Shown: piece by piece, positions 1 through 6,514 of the stretch
Position numbering within the stretch: the first letter of the stretch is position 1
Layout of the letters: each line of letters begins with the position of its first letter
DNA from: Aureispira sp964445645
GTDB taxonomy: Bacteria; Bacteroidota; Bacteroidia; Chitinophagales; Saprospiraceae
DNA length: 6,531 nt
NCBI GenBank assembly: GCA_964445645.1
Contig: CAYULH010000185.1
Coordinates: 1-6,531, forward strand
Direction of reading: 5' to 3'
The notes under the pieces: generated by a model
Seen by the model: the letters and a program-made list of their open reading frames with translations, nothing else
Told to the model about the DNA's origin: nothing
The model's database searches: none
Position numbers and translations under genes: made by a program

Positions 1-24
1 GCAGCATTCAAATTAGCTTTTTTC

Positions 25-61
25 AGAACTTAACAGCCCTGCCCTTCGGGATTTACATTTC
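25..61 (+). repeat. Intergenic repeat copy 1 (outer subtype, left side)
   Basis: The core AGAACTTAACAGCCCTGCCC (25-44) is repeated without mismatch at 77-96. It runs into the hairpin CCCTTCGGG (42-50), which can fold as a C(UUCG)G tetraloop or as a 3-bp stem with a 3-base loop. The tail ATTTACATTTC (51-61) follows. The stretch 45-61 recurs in inverted orientation at 6515-6531 with 16 of 17 bases identical, which defines an outer subtype shared by the two ends of the window. No ORF overlaps it. It lies downstream of the minus-strand operon, with the hairpin end facing that operon's stop codon. The function is unknown; a dispersed REP-like intergenic element is the simplest reading. Confidence 0.8.
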
Positions 62-76
62 AGAGTGTTCATAATT

Positions 77-103
77 AGAACTTAACAGCCCTGCCCGAAA
101 GGG
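77..103 (+). repeat. Intergenic repeat copy 2 (inner subtype, left side)
   Basis: This is a second direct copy of the 20-base core seen at 25-44, starting 52 bases after copy 1. It runs into CCCGAAAGGG (94-103), a CCC/GGG stem closed by a GAAA (GNRA-type) loop in place of the UUCG-type loop of copy 1. The sequence after the hairpin is unlike copy 1, so similarity ends at the hairpin. The stop codon of the membrane-protein gene is about 55 bases away with no strong terminator between, so this copy may be transcribed as the 3' end of that mRNA, where it would read in the antisense direction. Confidence 0.8.
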
Positions 104-119
104 TGCTATTATCGTCTTG

Positions 120-141
120 TAGGGGTAATACATTCCCCCTA
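120..141 (-). terminator. Weak hairpin downstream of the minus-strand operon
   Basis: The arms TAGGGG (120-125) and CCCCTA (136-141) form a 6-bp stem with a 10-base loop, starting about 17 bases past the stop codon of the membrane-protein gene. On the minus strand the bases after the stem are CAAGACGATAATAGC, with no U tract. It therefore does not meet the usual intrinsic-terminator pattern. It may be an attenuated or Rho-assisted 3' end, an RNA-protecting hairpin, or chance. Confidence 0.3.
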
Positions 142-157
142 AGGCAAAGTTATCCTA

Positions 158-1027
158 TTACAAATCCTTGTGAAGCCTCCAATGTTGCAAACTACCCAAT
201 AGCACCATTTTTAGCGTCAAGCGCAAAAACACAAAAACCTGACTGATACCCAAGGAAATCAGAATGGTAGTCAAACTATTGACATGCACAGCTTTGTACA
301 GGTAATAATTGCCCAAAATGAGCAGCAACCACAAACCACCATTGAGCCAATACAAGACATAAGTTCCCCAATTTCGGAGCACACAAAGCAAGCTCGGCCA
401 TAGTGCTTGGAAAATCCATTTTTTGTCGTTTTCTACTAAGAATAACTTGGTGTAATCTTGCCACATAAAAAAGAAAGCCCCCACCAATACATACAGGGGA
501 GTAATCCATTTGAAATTATAAGCAATAATGCCTTCATTCTCCAAACTAAACGGCGAAAGCCCATTGGACGTGGTGTAAAACAAAAACAAAAACACACCCA
601 AAACAAAGCCATGAATAAGCGCAAAGTAGAAGGTTAACCGCAACAATCGCCAGAAAAAATCAACACTTTTGCCCCAAAAAAAGGAAGGCACATAGCGGTG
701 GGGCTGTTCAATCACCAAGGCCAAAATACCACCTGTAGCAAATACCAAGGAAAGCAAGGCCAAGCCCAATACCAAAATAGATTGTTCCAAAATAGGATCA
801 AAACCTACCCCATAAGCATTCTTAAAATCATTGAGTAAGGTGTAATCAAAGCCTTGGAGCATATCCTTCACCAACAGCGAATGCCCTACTGTACTCGTAA
901 AAAGATGATGGAGAGGATAGGCCACTAGGAGCGACCAAGAAAGAACAAACAAGTAACAAACCAATAAGGCCCGTTTGTATTGCCACGCTTGTATAAAACC
1001 GTGTTTTAATGCTGAAAACCAGCTCAT
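158..1027 (-). CDS. Polytopic inner-membrane protein of unknown function, second gene of the M1 peptidase operon
   Basis: The protein has 289 residues and no recognised enzymatic motif. The hydrophobic profile read by eye gives about six membrane segments: roughly 18-38, 84-106, 131-152, 174-189, 222-243 and 250-270. Loops between them carry charged clusters, notably DYTKLFLVENDKKWIFQAL at 191-209, which probably sits on the cytoplasmic face. The N-terminus (MSWFSALKHGFIQAW) looks like an amphipathic helix ahead of the first span, not a cleavable signal. The ATG lies 12 bases after the stop codon of the M1 peptidase gene. The gap is A-rich in the gene's sense (AAACAAAAAAAT), a common Bacteroidota start context, so co-transcription and probably coupled translation are expected. 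I infer a role tied to the peptidase, such as anchoring, transport of its products or envelope stress. A general permease-like or uncharacterised membrane family is equally possible. The coding call is firm; the function is open. Confidence 0.85.
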   Translation of the reverse strand: MSWFSALKHGFIQAWQYKRALLVCYLFVLSWSLLVAYPLHHLFTSTVGHSLLVKDMLQGFDYTLLNDFKNAYGVGFDPILEQSILVLGLALLSLVFATGGILALVIEQPHRYVPSFFWGKSVDFFWRLLRLTFYFALIHGFVLGVFLFLFYTTSNGLSPFSLENEGIIAYNFKWITPLYVLVGAFFFMWQDYTKLFLVENDKKWIFQALWPSLLCVLRNWGTYVLYWLNGGLWLLLILGNYYLYKAVHVNSLTTILISLGISQVFVFLRLTLKMVLLGSLQHWRLHKDL

Positions 1028-1039
1028 ATTTTTTTGTTT

Positions 1040-3070
1040 TTAAATTAACATACTCAAGCTAACAATTGCGCCTTCCATCCAAGTGAGAAAAGAACTGCTG
1101 TAACGCAAAATCCCTGATGAATGGGGTTGTAGGGTATAACTATTGTTCCAAACATTCTTATCAATAAGCACCTTAAAAGTAGGATCAATATGTACAGCAA
1201 CAATTTTTTTGCTACCCTCATAAGTAAAGTCATGGCTTCGAGCTTTGCCATCCCAATATTCCAATACAGTGCTGCCATCATCAAAGGTGATTTCTACATA
1301 CTGAGGCACTTGCAAACTCCCCAAACGATACAAGATGGTTTTGGCGCGATAAATGGGTTTATTGTTGGCTATGGGCAAGCGTGCTTTTTTCCAATCCTCA
1401 AAGTAGCCTACAGGAGATTCTACAAGTATATTGCTAATACTGTGAACGGTATAATCACAAGAACCTGTACCATGTATCACCTGTTCTAAATACTCATCTA
1501 TAGATTGGGCATATTCCTCAGAGTGATACAAGCGCACCCGCTCTTTGGCTACTTTTATAAAATCCAATCGGCTCGGGTGCTTGAATTTCCAACGTTTGAA
1601 ATATTGTTTCATAATATCTCTGAAACAAGGCTTGCCCACCAAACCCTCTAAGGTGGCCAAGCTCATGGCTCCCTTGCCATAAAAAATTTCTCGTTGCCCC
1701 CCATGTTCAAATTGCCAACTAGTTTTACTCATAGGCCCTACATTGATGTTATCAGAATTGAAAAAACGCCCACGACGATATTCCATAGAGCCAATATACC
1801 AGTCCAAGTATTCCCAATAAAATACCCCTTTCGGGTAATACTTATCCATCATTTTGGCTTCAAAAAAAGCAGTAAAACCCTCATCCATCCATGCTTCCTC
1901 CTGTTCATTGGTGGCAACCATTTGCATGAAATATTGGTGGGTCAATTCGTGCATGGTCAATGTCTCGGTGGTGCGTACATTGGAGGGCATGAGGCACAAG
2001 GTAGGTGCGGTAAACAAGGTTGGATATTCCATAGCACCAGAAAATAAGCCATAATAGGGTGGACTGACAATAGTGAGGCTAGGATAGGGGTACTTTTCCA
2101 GATATTCTTCAAAAAAATCAAGGGTATAAAAAGCCGCCTGATAAAAACGTTCCTTATTGCAAATATGCTCAGGCATAATCAATAACTTAACATCCACTCC
2201 TTTCCAATCGCGATGCAATTCTATAAATTTGGGGCTGGCCGTCCAAGCAAAATCAATGACATCCTCGGCCTTGTAGGTCACTATTTTGCGTTCTTGATGC
2301 TCTTGAGTGCTTATGTGATAACCACTTGCCCCCACAGTAAAGTCTATAGGCACCTCCATACGCACCTCATACACCCCAAACTCACCATAATACTCTGTTT
2401 GAGGGTGATATTGGTGGCAGTTCCATTGTCCCTCCTGAGCAAAACGTGTCCCAGCAGGCTCATACACCCCCAATTTGGGGTACCACTGCACCATAAAATA
2501 ATAATCCCTATTGTAACCTGTTCTAATAGAAGCCTTGGGAATACCAGACTGCCATTTCATATCAATACTATAACTACTATAAGGCAAAATAGGCTGCTCC
2601 AATCGTACCTCTAGTACAGTATGGTCGTCTGGATTGGGAATATCGGGCTGAATAAACTGTATACTATCAGCAGGCAGGATGCCCTCTTTTGTTCTTACTT
2701 CCAATACCTGTATATAAGGCCAAACCCCTTGTTCAATTTCCTCCTTGCTCTTGCTCGTAAATACCCGATTCCTATTCTGCATAAAAACAGTTTTATTGTT
2801 CTTAAATGCATTATAATACAAATGAAAAGGCATAGTCCAGATGGTGTCTCCAGAAGGATTGTTAAATGTAACCGTCTGATTAGCATGTACTTGTTTTTGG
2901 GTAGTGTCTAATACTAGATCAATCTTGTAGTTGGCAGTACGAGGTGAAAGCCCCCCTGTAGGTATTTGTGCATTGCTGCTATCAGAGAACAACAGCATCC
3001 CCAAAATTACCCAACAAAGATAAATGGTTGTACAGATTTTAAGTGGCCGAATAACGAAAGAAAATGACAT
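1040..3070 (-). CDS. Secreted M1-family zinc metallopeptidase (aminopeptidase N/LTA4-hydrolase-like)
   Basis: The protein has 676 residues. The N-terminus is a signal peptide: basic residues R8 and K11, a hydrophobic run at about 14-28, then SSNA followed by Q35, a plausible signal peptidase I site. Residues about 40-290 form the M1 N-terminal beta domain, including the QWYPKLGVYEP stretch at 195-205. The substrate-binding GxMEN motif appears as GAMEYP (345-350), with Tyr where classical enzymes have Asn. The zinc site is HELTH (374-378) plus E397, exactly 18 residues later (WMDEGFTAFFE), giving the M1 signature HEXXH-X18-E. Y464 in FYGKGAM matches the catalytic tyrosine that stabilises the transition state. 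Residues about 540-645 look like a C-terminal beta domain, and the last 20 or so residues are hydrophobic (FLTWMEGAIVSLSMLI), perhaps a membrane contact. All key catalytic residues are present, so an active N-terminal-trimming peptidase is expected; substrates are unknown. It is first in an operon with a membrane protein. The ATG at 3070 is chosen because it gives an intact signal peptide. Confidence 0.93.
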   Translation of the reverse strand: MSFSFVIRPLKICTTIYLCWVILGMLLFSDSSNAQIPTGGLSPRTANYKIDLVLDTTQKQVHANQTVTFNNPSGDTIWTMPFHLYYNAFKNNKTVFMQNRNRVFTSKSKEEIEQGVWPYIQVLEVRTKEGILPADSIQFIQPDIPNPDDHTVLEVRLEQPILPYSSYSIDMKWQSGIPKASIRTGYNRDYYFMVQWYPKLGVYEPAGTRFAQEGQWNCHQYHPQTEYYGEFGVYEVRMEVPIDFTVGASGYHISTQEHQERKIVTYKAEDVIDFAWTASPKFIELHRDWKGVDVKLLIMPEHICNKERFYQAAFYTLDFFEEYLEKYPYPSLTIVSPPYYGLFSGAMEYPTLFTAPTLCLMPSNVRTTETLTMHELTHQYFMQMVATNEQEEAWMDEGFTAFFEAKMMDKYYPKGVFYWEYLDWYIGSMEYRRGRFFNSDNINVGPMSKTSWQFEHGGQREIFYGKGAMSLATLEGLVGKPCFRDIMKQYFKRWKFKHPSRLDFIKVAKERVRLYHSEEYAQSIDEYLEQVIHGTGSCDYTVHSISNILVESPVGYFEDWKKARLPIANNKPIYRAKTILYRLGSLQVPQYVEITFDDGSTVLEYWDGKARSHDFTYEGSKKIVAVHIDPTFKVLIDKNVWNNSYTLQPHSSGILRYSSSFLTWMEGAIVSLSMLI

Positions 3071-3101
3071 AAAAAATGATCTTGGATAACTGTATTGCCT
3101 T

Positions 3102-3131
3102 CAAATATGTACCAAAACAACAAAACTCAAA
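3102..3131 (-). promoter_or_regulatory. Candidate Bacteroidota-type promoter for the M1 operon
   Basis: On the minus strand, TTTG (3131-3128) is followed after 18 bases by CATATTTG (3109-3102). The latter differs by one base from the primary-sigma -7 consensus TAnnTTTG, and the spacing is close to the usual distance from the -33 TTTG element. Transcription would start around 3096-3095 and give a leader of about 25 bases before the ATG at 3070. The match is by eye only, in an AT-rich region where partial matches are common. Confidence 0.4.
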
Positions 3132-3236
3132 AACTGCTAGTCGATAGATTATTGCTGTTTGCTTTATTTTTGGGTATATTGAGCGGCAAATAAGAAATAT
3201 TTGGTGAGAATGGAAGAGGGTGTTTAATAAAAGACT

Positions 3237-3282
3237 TAATTTTGAAACCAATAATTACCTTACCATAAGGTGCAATTTTGAA
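3237..3282 (+). promoter_or_regulatory. Candidate -7 element followed by a palindrome between direct repeats
   Basis: TAATTTTG (3237-3244) matches the Bacteroidota -7 consensus TAnnTTTG exactly on the strand of the M16 gene, but no TTTG or TTG lies at the usual upstream distance. About 12 bases further on is a perfect inverted repeat, ACCTTA-CCA-TAAGGT (3257-3271). Two copies of AATTTTGAA flank it (3238-3246 and 3274-3282). If the -7 element is real, the palindrome would sit just past the transcription start, where a repressor site would act, and the leader would be about 160 bases long. A competing promoter reading is TTTG (3277-3280) with TATACTTG (3306-3313), but its 25-base spacer is long. 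Confidence 0.25.
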
Positions 3283-3330
3283 TCGCTACAAAATTTATAA
3301 GTACATATACTTGATTTTCTTGCATTGCTC

Positions 3331-3354
3331 ATCTTTCTTTAAAAATGGAAAGAT
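3331..3354 (+). repeat. Short inverted repeat upstream of the M16 gene
   Basis: ATCTTTC (3331-3337) and GAAAGAT (3348-3354) are perfect 7-base arms around a 10-base AT-rich loop, ending about 60 bases before the M16 start codon. It could be a hairpin in the mRNA leader or a protein-binding site. In DNA this rich in A and T, a chance match is quite possible. Confidence 0.25.
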
Positions 3355-3413
3355 ACTTCTTGTTTTAGATATTTTATAGTAATTCAAACTGCTGCTTTAA
3401 TTAAAAAAAACTT

Positions 3414-6362
3414 ATGAAACACATTACAACCCATATTTTAGCTTTTTGGTTGGTCATAATTGCCTTGCAAAGCCAAGCCCAATACACTTACCAGACGGTA
3501 GAAGGCGACCCCTTAAATGCTAAAATTTACACCCTAAAAAATGGCCTAAAAGTTTACATGAGTGTGTACAAAGATGCGCCACGCATCCAGACATTCATTG
3601 CAGTCCGCACAGGTTCCAAAAACGACCCCGCAGATGCCACAGGTTTGGCACACTACCTAGAACACATGATGTTCAAAGGAACCAGCAAAATTGCCTCCTT
3701 AGATTGGGAGAAAGAAAAAGTCTTGTTGAAGCAGATTTCTGATTTGTATGAGAAAAACAGAAATACCACTTCACCAGAAGAACGCAAAAAGAATTTAGAA
3801 GAAATTGACCGAATCTCTAATGAAGCCGCAAAATATGTAGCGACCAATGAATATGACAAAATGGTTTCTTCCTTGGGGGCCAAAGGCACCAATGCTTACA
3901 CTTGGGTAGACCAAACCGTCTATGTCAATGATATTCCAAGCAATGCCCTAGAAAAATGGGTAGCATTAGAAGGAGAGCGTTTTGGTGAATTGGTTTTGCG
4001 TCTGTTTCATACAGAATTGGAGGCCGTGTACGAGGAGTTTAATATTTCTCAGAACAATACCTATCGCAAAATCAGCAAAGCAGTAGCCAGCAATTTGTTT
4101 CCTACCCACCCTTATGGTACACAAACCACTATTGGAACAGGAGAACACTTGAAAAATCCTTCTATGGAGAAAATTCACGCTTACTTTGATACCTATTATG
4201 TGCCCAACAACATGGCTATTGTTTTGTCAGGAGATTTTGACCCAGACCAAGCTGTAGCTGCCATCGAAAAACATTTTGGAGATTATGAGCGCAAACCTGT
4301 CCCCGAGTGGAAACGCCCAGAACAAGACCCTATTACACGGGTCATCAAGGAGGAAGTAACCAGCAAGGAAAGCCCTACCTTGACCATGGCTTGGCGTTTG
4401 GACGGTGTGGGAAGTGAAGATGCCATGAAGGCACGTTTGATGGATTTGGTGCTTGCCAATGGTAGTGCAGGCTTGATTGACCTCAACTTGGTGCGTACAC
4501 AACGCACAGGGCAGCAAACTTACTCTTACTTACAAACCTATGATGATTACAGTCAGTTTGTAATAGCTGGTCAGCCCAAAGCAGGCCAAACCCTAGAGCA
4601 AGTACAGCGTCTTTTGTTGGCTCAATTGGCCAATATCAAGCAGGGCAAATTCCAAGATTGGTTGTTGGATGCTATTATTAATAATGCAGAATATACCGAA
4701 ATCAAAAAATTGGAGTCCAATTATGCCCGTGCCAACAAAATGTTGGGAGCTTTCTTGTACGAGCAAGAATGGAAAGAAATTGTAAACTATTATGATGAAT
4801 TACGCAAGTTTAATAAATCAGATATTGTAGAATTTGCCAATGAAAAAATTAAAGATTACAATTATGTAGTGGTGTACAAAAGAGAGGGCAAACCAGCCGA
4901 TATTTATACCGTAGAAAAACCAAAAATTACACCTGTACAGGTAAATAGAGAAGCCATTTCGGAGTTTAAGAAAAATTGGGATGGTATTGCAACTACTGAT
5001 TTATTGCCTGCATTCTTGGATTTCAAACAACAAATCCAATCGTCTAAATTAGAAAATGGTGTAACCGTAGATTACATCAAAAACCCTTACAATAAGACCT
5101 TCAACTTGAATTATATTGTAGAAATGGGTTCAGAACACGATGAGTTATTGCCCTTGGCTATCAAATATTTGCCTTTCTTGGGAACAGATAAGTATACCTC
5201 GGCTCAATTGCAAGAAGAGTTCTTCAAATTGGGCGTAGAATTTAATGTGTATTCGGGAACAGACGTTTCTTATGTGACCTTGACAGGTTTGGAAAGCTCC
5301 TTGGAAGAGGGCGTGAAGCTGTTTGAACACATCTTGGCCAATGCCAAAGCAGATGAAACTGCCTTGAAAAACATGATTGCTTCTATCAAGAAAAGCCGTG
5401 AAGACCAGAAGAAAGACAAACGTTCTATTCTGTACAATGCTATGTTTAATTATGCCCGTTATGGCAAAGAATCACCATTGACCAATCGCCTAACAGCAGC
5501 CGAATTGGATGCCATCAAAGCTTCGGATTTGGTAGAGAAAATTCACAGCCTAACTTCTTATAAGCACGATATTTTTTATTATGGCAACAAAGAAGGAAAC
5601 GAGGCATTGGCGGTGTTGAACCAATATCACAAAGTACCTGCCACTCTAAAACCAGTACCCGAACAAAAAGAATACAAAGAAGTAGCTACCACAGAGGATA
5701 AAGTGGTTTTTGTAAGTTTTCCCGATATGACCCAAGCAGAAATTATGTTGATTTCTAAAGGTACAGAGGGCTTTAATTTAGAAGAATCTATCGAAAGTAA
5801 ACTTTACAACCAATATTTTGGTAGAGGTTTATCTTCCATTGTATTCCAAGAAATTAGAGAATCTAGAGCACTTGCTTATTCTGCCTATGCCAGCTACACC
5901 TCGCCTTCCGATTCCAAAAAAGCGCACTACTATCGTGCATTTGTGGGAACACAGACCGATAAAATGGCAGAGGCCATTCCTGCTATGAAAGGAATTATTG
6001 AAGAAATGCCCGTTTCAGAAGATTTGATACAAGCTGCAGCTGCTTCATTGACCAAAAAAATAGATTCTGAACGCATTACCAAGAGCAATATTTACTGGAC
6101 CTACAGAAACAATAAGAAAAAAGGCTACGACCGTGATATTCGCAAAGATGCTTACGATTATGTAAGTGTATTAGCCAAGGATAAAAAAGCAGCCGTAGAA
6201 GCCATCAAGAAATTCCAACAAGAAAAAGTAAAAGGTCGCAAATACACCTACTTAGTATTGGGCGACAAGGATAAGATTGATCGCAAATTCTTGGAATCTT
6301 TGGGTACGGTAGAGGAGTTTACCATTGAGGAAATCTTTGGAGAAGTCGATACGCGTCCTTAA
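3414..6362 (+). CDS. Secreted two-repeat M16 (insulinase/pitrilysin family) zinc peptidase
   Basis: The protein has 982 residues, the usual size for single-chain M16 enzymes built from two homologous halves. A signal peptide covers residues 1-22 (hydrophobic 8-18, SQA followed by Q23) and there is no lipobox cysteine, so a soluble periplasmic protein is likely. The inverted zinc motif HXXEH is H80-YLE-H84, with E83 as catalytic base. The third zinc ligand is best placed at E208 and the supporting acid at E201 (ELEAVYEEFN), by analogy with pitrilysin E169 and E162. Between them lies an extra charged, probably helical segment (about 92-150). HPYG (232-235), YYVPNNMAIV (261-270) and GDFD (273-276) are typical of the N-terminal half. 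In the second half LAIKY (581-585) occupies the HXXEH position and cannot bind zinc. The R815/Y822 pair (RESRALAY) that contacts substrate in this family is kept. The chamber-forming fold predicts cleavage of peptides or small unfolded proteins. The gene is monocistronic, with tandem stops TAA TGA before a strong terminator. Confidence 0.95.
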   Translation: MKHITTHILAFWLVIIALQSQAQYTYQTVEGDPLNAKIYTLKNGLKVYMSVYKDAPRIQTFIAVRTGSKNDPADATGLAHYLEHMMFKGTSKIASLDWEKEKVLLKQISDLYEKNRNTTSPEERKKNLEEIDRISNEAAKYVATNEYDKMVSSLGAKGTNAYTWVDQTVYVNDIPSNALEKWVALEGERFGELVLRLFHTELEAVYEEFNISQNNTYRKISKAVASNLFPTHPYGTQTTIGTGEHLKNPSMEKIHAYFDTYYVPNNMAIVLSGDFDPDQAVAAIEKHFGDYERKPVPEWKRPEQDPITRVIKEEVTSKESPTLTMAWRLDGVGSEDAMKARLMDLVLANGSAGLIDLNLVRTQRTGQQTYSYLQTYDDYSQFVIAGQPKAGQTLEQVQRLLLAQLANIKQGKFQDWLLDAIINNAEYTEIKKLESNYARANKMLGAFLYEQEWKEIVNYYDELRKFNKSDIVEFANEKIKDYNYVVVYKREGKPADIYTVEKPKITPVQVNREAISEFKKNWDGIATTDLLPAFLDFKQQIQSSKLENGVTVDYIKNPYNKTFNLNYIVEMGSEHDELLPLAIKYLPFLGTDKYTSAQLQEEFFKLGVEFNVYSGTDVSYVTLTGLESSLEEGVKLFEHILANAKADETALKNMIASIKKSREDQKKDKRSILYNAMFNYARYGKESPLTNRLTAAELDAIKASDLVEKIHSLTSYKHDIFYYGNKEGNEALAVLNQYHKVPATLKPVPEQKEYKEVATTEDKVVFVSFPDMTQAEIMLISKGTEGFNLEESIESKLYNQYFGRGLSSIVFQEIRESRALAYSAYASYTSPSDSKKAHYYRAFVGTQTDKMAEAIPAMKGIIEEMPVSEDLIQAAAASLTKKIDSERITKSNIYWTYRNNKKKGYDRDIRKDAYDYVSVLAKDKKAAVEAIKKFQQEKVKGRKYTYLVLGDKDKIDRKFLESLGTVEEFTIEEIFGEVDTRP

Positions 6363-6388
6363 TGAATAAAAATATAGGATAAAATTGG

Positions 6389-6430
6389 ATAGGGATAAGG
6401 CCATATTGACCTTATCCCTATTGTTTTTTT
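6389..6430 (+). terminator. Strong intrinsic terminator of the M16 gene
   Basis: The left arm ATAGGGATAAGG (6389-6400) pairs perfectly with CCTTATCCCTAT (6410-6421) to give a 12-bp stem with a 9-base loop. The tract TTGTTTTTTT follows directly (6421-6430). It starts 27 bases after the M16 stop codon, so transcription should end before the inverted repeat module at 6464-6531. Confidence 0.92.
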
Positions 6431-6463
6431 CTTCCCAACAGAAGAATCAATCACACAAAGCGT

Positions 6464-6489
6464 CCTAAAAGGCAGAGCTGTTAAGTTCT
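6464..6489 (-). repeat. Intergenic repeat copy 3 (inner subtype, right side, inverted)
   Basis: Read on the minus strand, 6489-6471 is AGAACTTAACAGCTCTGCC, one mismatch from the 19-base core of the left copies. It runs into CCTTTTAGG (6472-6464), a CCT/AGG stem with a TTT loop at the same place where copies 1 and 2 have CCC/GGG. The two sides of the stem have changed together. As on the left, the hairpin end faces the adjacent gene's stop codon. The copy lies beyond the M16 terminator, so it is probably not part of that mRNA. Confidence 0.75.
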
Positions 6490-6514
6490 AAATTTAGATT
6501 ATAATTAATACTGC

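Larger units (their letters stand above)
3071..3413. other. Divergent intergenic region between the M1 operon and the M16 gene
   Basis: This 343-base AT-rich stretch separates divergently transcribed genes and should hold both promoters. No convincing ORF or RNA gene is seen in it. It contains one promoter candidate for the minus operon (3102-3131), a perfect TAATTTTG -7 match on the plus strand (3237-3244), a 15-base palindrome flanked by AATTTTGAA direct repeats (3238-3282), and a second inverted repeat (3331-3354). The start of the M16 gene is preceded by TTAATTAAAAAAAACTT, an A-rich leader with no Shine-Dalgarno site. Confidence 0.8.

Noticed and set aside
42..60. Hairpin CCCTTCGGG followed by ATTTACATTT as a plus-strand intrinsic terminator for an unseen gene to the left
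   Set aside because: The stem has only 2-3 bp and the following tract is interrupted. The other copies of the same hairpin have no T tract, so the repeat explanation is better.
25..103. CRISPR-like pattern: two identical 20-base repeats separated by about 32 bases
   Set aside because: There are only two direct copies, the right-hand copies are inverted 6.4 kb away, similarity extends into part of the putative spacer (45-61 matches 6531-6515), and no cas gene is present.
1190..2911. Several plus-strand open frames of about 66-133 codons opposite the M1 gene
   Set aside because: They lie wholly antisense to a well-supported gene with intact M1 motifs, have no recognisable domains, and show the low-complexity composition expected of shadow frames.
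3039..3251. A 70-codon minus-strand open frame across the divergent intergenic region
   Set aside because: It overlaps the start of the M1 gene in another frame, has no recognisable motif, and would cover the likely promoter of the M1 operon.
3653..5330. Minus-strand open frames opposite the M16 gene
   Set aside because: They are antisense to a complete M16 gene with conserved catalytic motifs and have no domain or start-site support.
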